From positions 5,704,001-5,768,000 of the forward strand of contig NZ_AP022590.1 of NCBI RefSeq assembly GCF_010731775.1: a DNA stretch of 64,000 nt, written 5' to 3'. This stretch comes from Mycobacterium mantenii. GTDB lineage: Bacteria; Actinomycetota; Actinomycetes; Mycobacteriales; Mycobacteriaceae. Below, piece after piece: positions 29,796 through 39,944 of the stretch; the first letter of the stretch is position 1, and every line of letters begins with the position of its first letter. The position numbers were made by a program, and so were the translations under genes. The notes under the pieces were generated by a model that was given only the letters and a program-made list of their open reading frames with translations, ran no database searches and had not been told where the DNA came from.

Positions 29796-30752
29796 GTGTC
29801 CGCATCTGACGGCAATACCGCTGCGCAGTGGGTGCCCACCGGGTCGGTCACCGTTCGGGTGCCCGGCAAAGTCAACCTCTACCTGGCGGTCGGTGACCGC
29901 CGCGAGGACGGCTACCACGAGCTGAACACCGTCTTCCAGGCGGTTTCCCTGCTCGACGAGGTGACGGTCCGCAATGCCGATGTGCTCTCGCTCGAGATCG
30001 TCGGCGAGGGCGCCGAGAAGCTGCCCACCGACGAACGCAATCTTGCCTGGCAGGCCGCCGAGCTGATGGCCGAACACGTCGGCCGCGCGCCGGACGTGTC
30101 GATCATGATCGACAAATCCATTCCGGTGGCCGGCGGGATGGCCGGTGGCAGCGCCGACGCGGCGGCCGTGCTGGTCGCGATGAACTCGCTGTGGGAACTC
30201 AACGTGCCCCGCCGCGACCTGCGCATGCTGGCCGCGAGGCTGGGCAGCGACGTGCCGTTCGCGCTGCACGGCGGAACCGCGTTGGGCACCGGCCGCGGCG
30301 AGGAGTTGGCGACGGTGTTGTCCCGCAACACCTTTCACTGGGTGCTGGCGTTCGCCGACAGTGAGCTGCTGACGCCGGGAGTCTTCGCCGAACTGGACCG
30401 ACTGCGGGAGGCGGGAGATCCGCCCCGCCTGCCCGCGCCCGGCCCGGTGCTGGCCGCCCTGGCCGCGGGCGACGCCGAGCGGCTGGCGCCGCTGCTCGGC
30501 AACGAGATGCAGGCGGCCGCCGTGAGCCTGCACCCAGGTTTGCGGCGGACGTTGCGTGCCGGTGTGCAGGCCGGGGCGCTGGCCGGCATCGTGTCCGGTT
30601 CGGGCCCGACGTGTGCCTTCCTGTGCCAGTCGGCGGCCGCGGCCGTCGACGTCGGCACGGAGGTGTCCGGGGCGGGTGTCTGCCGCACGGTGCGGGTGGC
30701 CAGTGGGCCGGTGGTGGGCGCGCGGGTGGTCCCCGCACCCACCGAGGTGTGA
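29796..30752 (+). CDS. ispE: 4-diphosphocytidyl-2-C-methyl-D-erythritol kinase
   Basis: 318 residues from the GTG at 29796, 60 bases after ksgA. The substrate-binding motif [12 protein letters not shown] and the GHMP-kinase ATP loop [15 protein letters not shown] are intact, as is the C-terminal [10 protein letters not shown] motif. It phosphorylates CDP-methylerythritol in the non-mevalonate isoprenoid pathway, which supplies polyprenyl carriers for cell-wall and polysaccharide synthesis. Order and direction match M. tuberculosis Rv1011. Confidence 0.96.
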   Translation: MSASDGNTAAQWVPTGSVTVRVPGKVNLYLAVGDRREDGYHELNTVFQAVSLLDEVTVRNADVLSLEIVGEGAEKLPTDERNLAWQAAELMAEHVGRAPDVSIMIDKSIPVAGGMAGGSADAAAVLVAMNSLWELNVPRRDLRMLAARLGSDVPFALHGGTALGTGRGEELATVLSRNTFHWVLAFADSELLTPGVFAELDRLREAGDPPRLPAPGPVLAALAAGDAERLAPLLGNEMQAAAVSLHPGLRRTLRAGVQAGALAGIVSGSGPTCAFLCQSAAAAVDVGTEVSGAGVCRTVRVASGPVVGARVVPAPTEV

Positions 30753-30870
30753 CACCCCTGAGGTGTGAAAAGAACCGCAATTCGCGCATTCGTTTGGCGC
30801 TTCCCTAAGAGGAGTTTAAGATAATGCGCGGTGACGGGAAGCGCTGAGCAAGATCACTTAATTCCATCGT

Positions 30871-30929
30871 CCGCCGGGCGTTCCGGCGGGCGATTAATGC
30901 ATCGGGCCCGGCAAGGTTTCTCGGGCCCG
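30871..30929 (+). terminator. Two strong hairpins in the ispE-pks16 gap
   Basis: CCGCCGG-GCGTT-CCGGCGG (30871-30889) is followed by CGGGCCCG (30903-30910) and CGGGCCCG (30922-30929), which pair across an 11-base loop. They lie in the 344-base gap 30753-31096. Only a short CTTT follows, so this may be a factor-dependent terminator or structured leader RNA rather than a classic terminator. I find no gene in the gap; the M. tuberculosis locus has the small gene Rv1012 here. Confidence 0.4.
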
Positions 30930-31096
30930 CTTTGCGCTTATCGAGGCCGCTCTGGTCCGGCGGGCGTGGACGCATCATCGATCCGAGACCTAACCGCCAC
31001 CCAACTGTGTTTGCGTGCTTGCGGCGAAGTGTTACCCAACGGGCGGAACATGAGATCCCGGGCGTTGGGACAACCGCTGGAACCGAGGAGGTTTTT

Positions 31097-32731
31097 GTGA
31101 GCAGGTTTACCGAGAAGATGTACCGCAATGCCCGGTCGGTGACGACGGGCATGGTCACCGGTGAACCCCACGAACCGGTCCGCCACACCTGGGGCGAGGT
31201 CCACGAGCGCGCGCGCCGCATCGCGGGTGGCTTGGCCGCCGCCGGCATCGGACCGGACGACGCTGTCGGCGTGCTCGCCGGCTACCCGGTGGAGATCGCG
31301 CCGACGGCGCAGGGCCTGTGGATGCGCGGGGCCAGTCTGACCATGCTGCACCAGCCCACGCCGCGGACGGATCTGGCCGTGTGGGCCGAGGACACCATGA
31401 ACGTCATCGGCATGATCGAGGCGCAGGCCGTCGTCGTCTCGGAGCCGTTCCTGGTGGCCATCCCAGTGCTCGAGGAGAAGGGCATCACGGTCCTCACCGT
31501 GGCTGACCTGCTCGCGGCGGAACCCATCGAACCCGTCGAGGTCGGCGAGGACGCACTAGCCCTGATGCAGCTGACCAGCGGCTCGACCGGGTCCCCCAAG
31601 GCGGTGCAGATCACCCACCGCAACATTTACTCCAACGCCGAGGCGATGTTCATCGGCGCCCAGTATGAGGTCGACAAGGACGTCATGGTCAGCTGGCTGC
31701 CCTGCTTCCACGACATGGGCATGGTCGGCTTCCTCACCATCCCGATGTACTTCGGTGCCGAGCTGGTCAAGGTCACCCCGATGGACTTCCTGCGCGACAC
31801 CCTGCTGTGGGCCAAGCTCATCGACAAGTACAAGGGCACCATGACCGCGGCGCCCAACTTCGCCTACGCGCTACTGGCCAAGCGGCTGCGCCGCAACGCC
31901 AAGCCCGGCGACTTCGACCTGTCGACCCTGCGCTTCGCCCTGTCCGGGGCCGAGCCCGTCGAGCCCGCCGATGTCGAGGACCTGCTCGACGCGGGCGCGC
32001 CGTTCGGCCTGAACCCGGCGGCGATCCTGCCGGCCTACGGCATGGCCGAGACCACGCTGGCCGTGTCGTTCTCGGAGTGCAACGCCGGGCTGGTGGTCGA
32101 CGAGGTGGACGCCGACCTGCTGGCCGCGCTGCGCCGCGCCGTACCGGCCGCCAAGGGCAACACCCGCCGGCTGGCCACGCTCGGTCCGCTGCTGCAGGAC
32201 CTCGAGGCGCGCATCATCGACGAGAACGGCGACGTGATGCCGCCGCGCGGTGTCGGTGTCATCGAGCTGCGCGGCGAGTCGCTGACGCCCGGCTACCTCA
32301 CCATGGGCGGCTTCATCTCGGCGCAGGACGAGAACGGCTGGTACGACACCGGTGACCTCGGCTACCTGACCGAGGACGGCCACGTGGTGGTGTGCGGCCG
32401 GGTCAAGGACGTCATCATCATGGCGGGCCGCAACATCTATCCCACCGATATCGAGCGTGCCGCGTGCCGAGTCGAGGGGGTGCGGCCCGGCTGCGCCGTG
32501 GCCGTGCGGCTGGACGCCGGCCACTCGCGCGAGACCTTCGCCGTGGCGGTGGAGTCCAACGCCTTCCAGGACCAGGCCGAGGTGCGTCGCATCGAGCACC
32601 AGGTCGCCCGTGAGGTGGTGGCCGAGGTCGACGTGCGGCCGCGCAACGTAGTGGTGTTGGGTCCGGGAACCATCCCGAAGACGCCGTCGGGCAAGCTGCG
32701 CCGATCCACCTCCGTCAGCCTGGTCACCTAG
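31097..32731 (+). CDS. pks16: Acyl-CoA/acyl-AMP ligase family protein (Pks16)
   Basis: 544 residues from the GTG at 31097, which has a near-perfect GAGGAGG six bases before it; the frame is open further upstream without support. The length equals M. tuberculosis Rv1013. AMP-binding motifs are visible: [12 protein letters not shown] (phosphate loop), [24 protein letters not shown] and the C-terminal [20 protein letters not shown] with [11 protein letters not shown] carrying the catalytic lysine. Despite the symbol it has no polyketide synthase domains; it should activate a fatty or polyketide acid as an adenylate. It is convergent with pth. Confidence 0.93.
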   Translation: MSRFTEKMYRNARSVTTGMVTGEPHEPVRHTWGEVHERARRIAGGLAAAGIGPDDAVGVLAGYPVEIAPTAQGLWMRGASLTMLHQPTPRTDLAVWAEDTMNVIGMIEAQAVVVSEPFLVAIPVLEEKGITVLTVADLLAAEPIEPVEVGEDALALMQLTSGSTGSPKAVQITHRNIYSNAEAMFIGAQYEVDKDVMVSWLPCFHDMGMVGFLTIPMYFGAELVKVTPMDFLRDTLLWAKLIDKYKGTMTAAPNFAYALLAKRLRRNAKPGDFDLSTLRFALSGAEPVEPADVEDLLDAGAPFGLNPAAILPAYGMAETTLAVSFSECNAGLVVDEVDADLLAALRRAVPAAKGNTRRLATLGPLLQDLEARIIDENGDVMPPRGVGVIELRGESLTPGYLTMGGFISAQDENGWYDTGDLGYLTEDGHVVVCGRVKDVIIMAGRNIYPTDIERAACRVEGVRPGCAVAVRLDAGHSRETFAVAVESNAFQDQAEVRRIEHQVAREVVAEVDVRPRNVVVLGPGTIPKTPSGKLRRSTSVSLVT

Positions 32732-32819
32732 TCCGGGGTTGCTGCGGCGAGTGTGTGGGTTAGGTACGTCCGCACCTCGAAATCCGTCCACAGGCCCCAC
32801 GCTCGGCGTGCCCGCCGGC

Positions 32820-33395
32820 CTACCAGGCGTGGACGCGGTTCTGCGCGGGCTCTAAACCCAGTTCGATGAGCAACTCGGTGGCGTCCGCGGCCTGCTCGCA
32901 GACGGTGGGCACCTCGGCCCGTTCGGCGGCGCTGAAATTTTCCAGCACGAACGCCGCCGGATCCTTGCGTCCCGGAGGGCGACCGATGCCGAGGCGAACC
33001 CGCTGAAAATCCTTGCTGCCCAAGGCATTAGCGACCGAACGCAGACCGTTGTGGCCGCCTTCGCCGCCGCCGATCTTGAGCCGGATGCGGCCGAAGTCCA
33101 GGTCGAGGTCGTCGTGGATGACGATGATGTCGCCCGGGGGCACCGAGTAGAACTTCGCCAACGGGCCGACCTGACGGCCGGATTCGTTCATGTAGCAGCG
33201 CGGTTTGGCCACGACCACCGCGTGCCCCGCGAGGCGGCCGCTCACAATCTCGGCGCCGGAACGCTTGTGCGCCTTGAACTTCGAACCCATCCGCGCCGCG
33301 AGCAGGTCGGCGACCATGAACCCGACGTTGTGCCGGGTCCGGGCGTAGTTGTCTCCGGGATTGCCCAGGCCGACGACCAGCAACGGCTCGGCCAC
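32820..33395 (-). CDS. pth: Peptidyl-tRNA hydrolase
   Basis: 191 residues. [22 protein letters not shown] is the family signature with the catalytic histidine (RHNVG), and [10 protein letters not shown] and [29 protein letters not shown] follow with the other substrate-binding residues. It frees tRNA from prematurely released peptidyl-tRNA. It lies 12 bases after rplY on the same strand, a conserved pairing in actinobacteria. Confidence 0.97.
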   Translation of the reverse strand: MAEPLLVVGLGNPGDNYARTRHNVGFMVADLLAARMGSKFKAHKRSGAEIVSGRLAGHAVVVAKPRCYMNESGRQVGPLAKFYSVPPGDIIVIHDDLDLDFGRIRLKIGGGEGGHNGLRSVANALGSKDFQRVRLGIGRPPGRKDPAAFVLENFSAAERAEVPTVCEQAADATELLIELGLEPAQNRVHAW

Positions 33396-33407
33396 GGTGC
33401 GATCCGC

Positions 33408-34079
33408 CTACTCGGACTCGGCTTCGGCGGCCTCTTCCTCGCCGGCCTCGCCTTCTTCTTCTTCGCCTTCGGCCGCCGCGGCTTCCTCGGTGACCTCGCC
33501 CGCGCCCTCTTCGGCGAGGTCCTCGGCCGTCGGCGCGGTGACCACGTTGACCACCAGCGTCTCCGGGTCGGAGATCAGGCTGACGCCCTTGGGCAGGGCG
33601 ACCTGTCCGGCGGTGAACTGGGTGCCGGGCTCGGCGCCCTCAACCGACACCGTCAACTGCTCGGGAATCGACAGGGCATCGGCCTCGATTTCGATGGTGC
33701 TGGCGTCCTGGGTGACCAGGGTGCCGGGCACGGCCTCGCCCTCGATGACCACGCGCACCTCGACGACGACCTTCTCGCCGCGCCGCACGACCAGCAGGTC
33801 GGCGTGCTGAATGGTGCGGCGAATGGGGTGGATGTCGAGCGACTTGGTCAGCGCCAGCTGCTCCTTGCCGTCGATGTCGAGGGTCAGCACGGCGTTGGTG
33901 CCCGCGTGCCGCAGCACCGCGGCGAAGTCATGGCCGGGCAGTTCCAGGTGCTGCGGGTCGGCGCCGTGGCCGTAGAGGACGGCCGGGATCTTGCCGTCGC
34001 GGCGGGCCCGCCGGGACGCACCCTTGCCGGTCTCGGCGCGGACCGCGACCTTCAACTGGTTGAGTGCTTGCTTGGCCAT
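33408..34079 (-). CDS. rplY: 50S ribosomal protein L25 (general stress protein CTC form)
   Basis: 223 residues. The N-terminal L25 domain (about 1-95) holds [25 protein letters not shown], which binds 5S rRNA. The CTC-type C-terminal beta domain covers about 100-190 ([28 protein letters not shown]). The last 35 residues are an acidic tail of Glu and Ala. Length is close to the M. tuberculosis protein (215). The upstream region 34080-34330 probably contains its promoter. Confidence 0.96.
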   Translation of the reverse strand: MAKQALNQLKVAVRAETGKGASRRARRDGKIPAVLYGHGADPQHLELPGHDFAAVLRHAGTNAVLTLDIDGKEQLALTKSLDIHPIRRTIQHADLLVVRRGEKVVVEVRVVIEGEAVPGTLVTQDASTIEIEADALSIPEQLTVSVEGAEPGTQFTAGQVALPKGVSLISDPETLVVNVVTAPTAEDLAEEGAGEVTEEAAAAEGEEEEGEAGEEEAAEAESE

Positions 34080-34330
34080 CGTGTCGCTCCTGTGTGCTCG
34101 CCTGTGTTTCGGGGCACGGCCGGGGTCGCGACGATTCGTCGGTCTCCGTCGATAACGGTGCTGGCCAGCCAGCCACCCTCGCCGTGACGCCCGGTCAGGT
34201 TAGCGCATCCGCACCTCAGAGGGGAAATCCGTGCCGGGCCGCGGGGCGTGCGTGACGGTGCGTCACACCAGTCACATGCACCGGCTCGCCAAGGGGCTGT
34301 GTGGCAGCCGTGGCCCACGTGACGCAGGGC

Positions 34331-35200
34331 TCAGAGCGGGAAACTGGTCTTGGTGAGCCGCTCGGACAGCGCCCACAACGTCGCCGCGGTGGCAGTGTCC
34401 CGGGCACGCCGGCTGCGCCCGACCGGTTGGGTGCGGCCGACCTGGCCGAACCGCGGCCCGACGAACGTGTCGCCGGGCAGATCCTGCGACGCTGCATACA
34501 GGGTCTGCCGGGCACCGAAATCGGCGTCGGTGGCGACCACCCGGGTGACGGCCGACATCAGCGTGTCACCCAGCTTGCGCCCGGAGGCGCCCTGCAGGTT
34601 GGTGTGCGAGTAGCCCGGGTGGGCCGCGAGCGCGCGCAGCGGGGAACCGGCCGCGGCCAGGCGGCGCTGCAGCTCGCTGGTGAACAGCAGGTTGGCGAGC
34701 TTGGACTGGCTGTAGGCCAGCCACGGCGAGTACCGCCGTCCCTGCCAGTTCAGGTCGTCGAGGTTGATGCGTCCGGCCCAGTGCGCCATCGACGACACCG
34801 TCACCACCCGATCGGTCAGCTTGGGCAGCAACAGGTTCGTCAGCGCGAAGTGCCCGAGGTGGTTGGTGCCGATCTGGGTCTCGAAGCCGTCGACCGTCAG
34901 TGCGAAGGGGGCGGCCATGATGCCGGCGTTGTTGATCAGCACATCGGCCTTGCCCACCCCGTCGGCGAACCGGCGCACCGACGACAGGTCCTGCAGGTCG
35001 AGCTCGCGCACCTCGACCTGACCGGCCATCTTCCGGGCCGCGGTCTCGCCCTTGCGGATGTCGCGGACGGCCATGATGATCGTGGCCCCTCGTCGCGCCA
35101 ACTCGCGGGCGGTCACGGCGCCCAGCCCGCTGTTGGCGCCGGTGATGATGACGGTTCGTTCAGCGAACGACGGTAGATCTGCGGCGGTCCAGCCAGTCAT
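34331..35200 (-). CDS. Short-chain dehydrogenase/reductase
   Basis: 289 residues from the ATG at 35200; four further codons upstream are open. Motifs of the classical SDR family are present: TGANSGLG for the cofactor, NNAGIM, VVTVSSMAHW with the catalytic serine, and YSQSK with the catalytic tyrosine and lysine. The arginine after the second strand (MAVRDIRKG) suggests NADP(H). The sequence resembles the retinol-dehydrogenase-like SDRs common in mycobacteria; the substrate is unknown. It is an insertion relative to the M. tuberculosis order, where lpqT follows rplY directly. Confidence 0.88.
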   Translation of the reverse strand: MTGWTAADLPSFAERTVIITGANSGLGAVTARELARRGATIIMAVRDIRKGETAARKMAGQVEVRELDLQDLSSVRRFADGVGKADVLINNAGIMAAPFALTVDGFETQIGTNHLGHFALTNLLLPKLTDRVVTVSSMAHWAGRINLDDLNWQGRRYSPWLAYSQSKLANLLFTSELQRRLAAAGSPLRALAAHPGYSHTNLQGASGRKLGDTLMSAVTRVVATDADFGARQTLYAASQDLPGDTFVGPRFGQVGRTQPVGRSRRARDTATAATLWALSERLTKTSFPL

Positions 35201-35254
35201 GGCTGACAACACTACTGGTCACGACGCCCGGGCCGCCTGTTGCCCGACGTCTAT

Positions 35255-35917
35255 CTACTTTGCGGCGACGACGAATCCGTGGATGATCGCGTCGATGTCG
35301 GTGGACTGCGCGGCCGCCTGATTGGCCAGACCGGTGATGGTCAGCTGCACCAGGTAACGCTGGCGTGCGGGCGGTGAGCCGGTGGGGATGACGATGCGGT
35401 TCCAGCTGTGCAGGCGCATGCCGTCGAGGTCATAGCTGCCCTGAATCATCGACGAGGGAAAGCCGTTGAAGGGCGCGCCGGAGGCGTCCAGCTGCCTGAA
35501 GTTCTCGAACAGCTGCGCGTCGTCGTTGCCGTGCTTGATGACCTGGGCCGGGTCGAAATCGCCATTCAGCTTGAACACCACCAGCCGAGCCGTGGGGAAT
35601 TTGCCGCCCTGCGAGATGATCAGCGTCTGCGGGTTGATGTTCGGACTGGTGAACGGCGCCCAGCCCGGGGGTGTCGGTATCGACACCGTCAGGTCGGGCA
35701 GGGATCCCGGCGCCACAGGTTGTCCGGTCACACCGATGCTCTGCAGGTACTGCGACAGGGGAACCGGCTTCTCGGTCGCCTTGGTGGTTTCGGTCGTCGA
35801 GGTTTTCGACAGGATCGACTGGTAATCCGGCGGTTTCGGCGCACAACCGGCGACCGAGACGGCCGCCGCAACCATCGCGGCAGCGGCAACGCCCGCACGG
35901 CTGCCGACCCGATTCAC
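35255..35917 (-). CDS. lpqT: Lipoprotein LpqT
   Basis: 220 residues from a GTG that overlaps the stop of the ArsC-like gene. A signal peptide with lipobox VAGC (cysteine near 25) is followed by a Thr/Lys-rich linker and a compact domain containing LTVSIPTPPGWAPF, ARLVVFKLNGDF and the closing TDIDAIIHGFVV. Length and place next to prsA agree with M. tuberculosis LpqT (Rv1016c). Related lipoproteins are described as surface proteins of unknown biochemical role. Confidence 0.9.
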   Translation of the reverse strand: MNRVGSRAGVAAAAMVAAAVSVAGCAPKPPDYQSILSKTSTTETTKATEKPVPLSQYLQSIGVTGQPVAPGSLPDLTVSIPTPPGWAPFTSPNINPQTLIISQGGKFPTARLVVFKLNGDFDPAQVIKHGNDDAQLFENFRQLDASGAPFNGFPSSMIQGSYDLDGMRLHSWNRIVIPTGSPPARQRYLVQLTITGLANQAAAQSTDIDAIIHGFVVAAK

Positions 35918-36270
35918 AAAATCTCGCGGACCGCGTCGATCGGGCGGGCCAGCCGAGTGCCCTTCGGCGTGACGACGAAGGGGCGTTCGATGAGGATGGG
36001 GTGTTCGGCCATGGCGTCTAGCAACTGGTCATCGGTCGCGTCCGCGAGATTTAGCTCGTCATAAAGCGATTCGCGCTTGCGGGTTGCGGTGCGCACGTCG
36101 ATGCCGGCGTCGCGGATCATCTTCGCCAGCTCGCTGCGCGACGGCGGGGTCTTCAGGTACTCGACGACGGTGGGGTCAAAGCCGCTGTCGCGCAGCAGGT
36201 CCAGCGTTTTGCGGGAGGTGCTGCAGCGTGGGTTGTGGTAGATGACGGCTTGGTCTGGCTTGGCAGCCAT
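35914..36270 (-). CDS. ArsC/Spx-type arsenate reductase-like protein
   Basis: 118 residues, starting directly after the prsA stop. IYHNPRCSTSRKTLDLL contains the catalytic cysteine of glutaredoxin-linked ArsC proteins, YLKTPPSRSELAKMI and RPFVVTPKGTRLARP the conserved lower half with the arginine that stabilises the product. It could reduce arsenate or be a YfgD-like paralog. No other arsenic genes are nearby, so arsenic resistance is not assured. The prsA-arsC-lpqT string on the minus strand has no gaps. Confidence 0.85.
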   Translation of the reverse strand: MAAKPDQAVIYHNPRCSTSRKTLDLLRDSGFDPTVVEYLKTPPSRSELAKMIRDAGIDVRTATRKRESLYDELNLADATDDQLLDAMAEHPILIERPFVVTPKGTRLARPIDAVREIL

Positions 36271-37251
36271 CTAGGCGTCTCCGTCGAAGAGCCCTGTGAC
36301 CGAGCCATTTTCGAAGACGGCGCGGATGGTGCTGGCCAGCAGCGGCGCGATGGACAGGACCGTCAGCTGCGGGAAACGCTTCTCTTCGCCGATCGGAAGG
36401 GTGTTCGTCACAATCACTTCCCGGGCGCCGCACGCGGCCAGCCGCTCGGCGGCCGGATCGGAGAGCACGCCGTGGGTGGCCGCGATGATCACGTCGCCGG
36501 CGCCCTCGTCGCGCAGCAGCTTCACCGCGCCGGCGATGGTGCCACCGGTGTCGATCATGTCGTCGATCAAGACACAGGTCCGCCCCTGCACCTCACCGAC
36601 CACGCGGTTGGACACCACCTGGTTGGGCACCCGCGGGTCGCGGGTCTTGTGAATGAAAGCCAGGGGCACGCCGCCCAGTGCGTCGGCCCATTTCTCCGCG
36701 ATGCGCACCCGGCCGGAGTCCGGCGAGACGACCACCATGTTGCCGTCGGGGTAGTTGTCGCGGATGTAGCCGGTCAACAGGTTCTGCCCGCGCATGTGGT
36801 CGACGGGCCCGTCGAAGAAACCCTGAATCTGGTCGGTGTGCAGGTCGACGGTCACGATCCGGTCCGCGCCGGCGGTCTTGAGCAGGTCGGCGACCAGCCG
36901 AGCCGAGATCGGTTCGCGGCCGCGGTGCTTCTTGTCCTGCCGGGCGTAGGGGTAGAACGGCATGACGGCGGTGATCCGCTTGGCGCTGCCCCGCTTGAGG
37001 GCGTCGATCATGATCAGCTGTTCCATCAGCCAGTCGTTCACCGGCGCCGGCGCCGACTGCAGGACGAACGCGTCGCACCCGCGAACCGACTCGTTGAACC
37101 GCACGAAGATCTCACCGTTGGCGAACTCCCGCGCGGTCTGCGCGGTGACGTGGACGTCGAGCTCCTTGGCGACCTGCTCGGCCAGCTCCGGATGCGCACG
37201 GCCGGAGAAGAGCATCAAATTTTTGCGGTTATCGGTCCAGTCGTGGCTCAA
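36271..37251 (-). CDS. prsA: Ribose-phosphate pyrophosphokinase
   Basis: 326 residues from a TTG start, as in M. tuberculosis Rv1017c. The family motifs are intact: FANGEIFVRFNESVRG, the flexible loop FYPYARQDKKHRGREPIS, and the PRPP-binding loop CVLIDDMIDTGGTIAGA. It makes PRPP from ribose 5-phosphate and ATP for nucleotides, histidine and, in mycobacteria, the decaprenyl-phosphoribose precursor of arabinan. It lies about 100 bases downstream of glmU. Confidence 0.97.
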   Translation of the reverse strand: MSHDWTDNRKNLMLFSGRAHPELAEQVAKELDVHVTAQTAREFANGEIFVRFNESVRGCDAFVLQSAPAPVNDWLMEQLIMIDALKRGSAKRITAVMPFYPYARQDKKHRGREPISARLVADLLKTAGADRIVTVDLHTDQIQGFFDGPVDHMRGQNLLTGYIRDNYPDGNMVVVSPDSGRVRIAEKWADALGGVPLAFIHKTRDPRVPNQVVSNRVVGEVQGRTCVLIDDMIDTGGTIAGAVKLLRDEGAGDVIIAATHGVLSDPAAERLAACGAREVIVTNTLPIGEEKRFPQLTVLSIAPLLASTIRAVFENGSVTGLFDGDA

Positions 37252-37354
37252 CGCGCTGCCCTCGCCATATCGGGGTGGGGGATGGAAGGCCCCATCGTAC
37301 GAAGCGAATCGTACGGAAATGTGGCCGGGTTGCCGACTAGCGAATTCACGGTGT

Positions 37355-38839
37355 CTATTCGGCTTCTGGTGTGGGGCTGTCCGCGGCGCCCTGACCGGCG
37401 GCTTTCTCGGCGGCTTCGGCCGCCTGCGCGGCCGCGCTGCCCGGGCGCCTGCGGTGCACCCACCCTTCGATATTGCGTTGTGGACCCGCGGATACCGCCA
37501 GCGTTCCGGGCGGGACGTCGTTGCGCACCACGGTGCCCGCGCCGGTGTAGGCGCCGTCGCCGACCGTCACCGGCGCCACGAACATGGTGTCCGAGCCGGT
37601 GCGCACGTGCGAGCCGATGGTGGTCCGCCGTTTGGTCTCGCCGTCGTAGTTGACGAACACGCTGGACGCGCCGATGTTGCTGTGTTCGCCGATGTCGGCG
37701 TCCCCGACATAGGTCAGGTGCGGCACCTTCGACCCGGTTCCGATGGTGGCGTTCTTGGTCTCGACGAACGCGCCGAGCTTGCCGTCGTCGCCGAGCACGG
37801 TGCCCGGCCGCAGGTAGGTGAAGGGGCCGACGGTCGCGCCGGCGCCGATGGATGACGCGGTGCCGTGGGTGCGCACCACCGAGGCGCCGTCGCCGACGCT
37901 GACGTCGGTCAGGGTGGTATCGGGGCCGATGACGCAATGACCACCCACGTGGGTGCGGCCCAGCAGCTGCGTCCCCGGCTGGATGACGGTGTCGCGGCCG
38001 ATGGCGACGTCGACGTCGATCCAGGTGGTGGCGGGGTCCACGATGGTGACGCCGGCCATCTGGTGGCCCGCGACGATGCGACGGTTGAGTTCGGCGCCCA
38101 GCTGCGCGAGTTGGACGCGATTGTTGACGCCGGCCACCAGTGCACTGTCGTCGACGTGGCGGGCATGGATGGCCAGGCCGTCGCCGCGCAGGATGGCGAT
38201 GACGTCGGTCAGGTAGAGCTCGTGTTGGGCGTTGTTGGAACCCAACCGGTTCAGCGCCGAGCGCAGCGCCGCGGTGTCGAAGGCGTAGACGCCGGCGTTG
38301 ACCTCACGGATCTCACGCTGGGAGGGCGTCGCGTCGGCGTGTTCCACGATCGCCATGACCTCGTTGTCCTGGGTGCGCAGGATGCGGCCGTAGCCACTGG
38401 GGTCACTCACCGTCGTGGTCAGCACCGTGACCGCCGCCGAGGCCGCGCTGTGGCTGGCGATGAGGTCGGCCAGGGTGTCGGCGTCCAGCAGCGGGGTGTC
38501 GCCTGAGGTGACGACGACGACCCCGGCGTAGTCGGCGGGCAGCGCGGACAGGCCGCACAGCACCGCGTCCCCGGTGCCGCGGGGCCGCTCCTGCAGCGCC
38601 ACGTCGATGGGACGTCCCAGGGCGTCGGCCCAGTCGGCGACCAGCGGTGCGATGCGCTCATGGTCGTGGCCCAAAACGACCGCCAGGTGTTGCGGAGCCA
38701 CCTTGGTGATCGCATGCAGGAGATGGGCCAGCATGCTGCGCCCACCGAGGGTGTGCAGGACTTTCGGGGTGTCCGACCGCATCCGGGTGCCGGGCCCGGC
38801 CGCCAGCACCAGGACCGCGGTATCACCGGGAGACGACAT
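37355..38839 (-). CDS. glmU: Bifunctional GlmU: GlcNAc-1-P uridyltransferase / GlcN-1-P acetyltransferase
   Basis: 494 residues from the ATG at 38839. The N-terminal uridyltransferase domain starts [20 protein letters not shown] with the G-x-G-T-R-M loop. From about 260 onward there are left-handed beta-helix hexapeptide repeats (for example [15 protein letters not shown]) forming the acetyltransferase domain, with [10 protein letters not shown] and the [11 protein letters not shown] segment. The C-terminal 40 residues are rich in Ala and Glu. It makes UDP-GlcNAc for peptidoglycan and the arabinogalactan linker. Confidence 0.97.
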   Translation of the reverse strand: MSSPGDTAVLVLAAGPGTRMRSDTPKVLHTLGGRSMLAHLLHAITKVAPQHLAVVLGHDHERIAPLVADWADALGRPIDVALQERPRGTGDAVLCGLSALPADYAGVVVVTSGDTPLLDADTLADLIASHSAASAAVTVLTTTVSDPSGYGRILRTQDNEVMAIVEHADATPSQREIREVNAGVYAFDTAALRSALNRLGSNNAQHELYLTDVIAILRGDGLAIHARHVDDSALVAGVNNRVQLAQLGAELNRRIVAGHQMAGVTIVDPATTWIDVDVAIGRDTVIQPGTQLLGRTHVGGHCVIGPDTTLTDVSVGDGASVVRTHGTASSIGAGATVGPFTYLRPGTVLGDDGKLGAFVETKNATIGTGSKVPHLTYVGDADIGEHSNIGASSVFVNYDGETKRRTTIGSHVRTGSDTMFVAPVTVGDGAYTGAGTVVRNDVPPGTLAVSAGPQRNIEGWVHRRRPGSAAAQAAEAAEKAAGQGAADSPTPEAE

Positions 38840-38962
38840 CAACCCTCCTCGTTGGGTTTGTCCCGCGCGGACTGCGCGCGGAAGCGCCGCACGCCGTCAA
38901 GCGTGTCACTTCAGCTGCGGTGAAGGCAAAAAACGATGGGATATCGCAACACGCAATTGAAG

Positions 38963-39034
38963 CTCCGTCGCCAGGACTCGAACCTGAACTATCTGAACCA
39001 AAATCAGAGGTGCTGCCGATTACACCACGACGGA
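38963..39034 (-). tRNA. tRNA-Gln (anticodon TTG)
   Basis: On the minus strand the arms fold cleanly: acceptor TCCGTCG with CGACGGA, anticodon stem TCTGA/TCAGA around loop TTTTGGT with anticodon TTG, and T-arm loop TTCGAGT. The 3' CCA is not encoded. It lies between glmU and a TetR gene, the same place as a glutamine tRNA in M. tuberculosis. Confidence 0.93.
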
Positions 39035-39200
39035 TCGCTAACCCACGGCGGGCGACGGGTTGAGCCCGACCGCGCCAACAAGACTTTAGTCTGACGACGG
39101 CGCGGGCTGCTTGCGGCCCGATGAGAAGTCGGACAAATCTCGACCTCGTCTGACCACGATGCGGGCCGCTGGTCGGCTGTCGACCGATACGCTGATTGAC

Positions 39201-39848
39201 GTGGCCGTGCTGGACAAGGAACCGGATAAAGAGGTGCGGGCGCCGCGCGCCCGGATGACCGGCACCGAGCGCCGGCAACAGCTCGTCGGCATCGCGCGCA
39301 CGCTGTTCGCCGAGCGCGGGTACGAAGGCACCTCGATCGAGGAGATCGCGCTGCGCGCCAACGTGTCCAAGCCGGTCGTCTACGAGCATTTCGGCGGCAA
39401 GGAAGGCCTGTACGCCGTGGTCGTCGACCGGGAGATGTCGGCGCTGCTGGACGGCATCACCTCGTCGCTGACCAACAACCGGTCCCGGGTGCGCGTCGAG
39501 CGGGTCGCCCTGGCGCTGCTCACCTACGTCGAAGAGCGCACCGACGGCTTCCGGATCATGATCCGCGACTCGCCGGCCGCGATCAGCTCGGGCACCTACT
39601 CGAGCCTGCTCAACGACGCCGTCAACCAGGTCAGCTCCATCCTGGCCGGCGATTTCTCCCGTCGCGGCCTGGATCCCGGGCTTGCGCCTCTGTACGCCCA
39701 GGCGCTCGTCGGCTCGGTGTCGATGACCGCGCAGTGGTGGCTCGACACCCGGGAGCCCAAGAAAGAAGTGGTGGCCGCGCACCTGGTCAACCTGATGTGG
39801 AACGGGTTGACCCACCTGGAAGCCGACCCGCGGCTGCAGGACGAGTAG
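39201..39848 (+). CDS. TetR-family regulator (Rv1019-like)
   Basis: 215 residues from the GTG at 39201; an ATG at 39255 (MTGTERRQ) matches the 197-residue M. tuberculosis form, and the frame is open back to 39111. The helix-turn-helix region ends in ISKPVVYEHF-type sequence (VSKPVVYEHFGGKEGLY), and the C-terminal part has QWWLDTREPKKEVVAAHLVNLMWNGL. It is almost identical to Rv1019 as I recall it. The protein sits before the lysA-like/mfd region; its ligand is not known. Confidence 0.92.
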   Translation: MAVLDKEPDKEVRAPRARMTGTERRQQLVGIARTLFAERGYEGTSIEEIALRANVSKPVVYEHFGGKEGLYAVVVDREMSALLDGITSSLTNNRSRVRVERVALALLTYVEERTDGFRIMIRDSPAAISSGTYSSLLNDAVNQVSSILAGDFSRRGLDPGLAPLYAQALVGSVSMTAQWWLDTREPKKEVVAAHLVNLMWNGLTHLEADPRLQDE

Positions 39849-39858
39849 CACGGCGTCG

Positions 39859-39914
39859 CGAGCGTAAGCCCACCGCGATTTTCGGCTTGATTTGTCGCAG
39901 TGCGCTTACGCTCG
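39859..39914. repeat. Long nested hairpin between convergent genes
   Basis: CGAGCGTAAGC (39859-39869) and GCTTACGCTCG (39904-39914) are perfect 11-base inverted arms. Inside, CAC-c-GCGA and TCGC-a-GTG continue the pairing, leaving about a 17-base T-rich loop. The element fills the gap between the TetR stop and the lysA-like stop. It could end transcription both ways or be a mobile palindromic repeat. Confidence 0.6.
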
Positions 39915-39944
39915 GCAACCGGGCGGAGCCCAGCGCGGCCCGAA

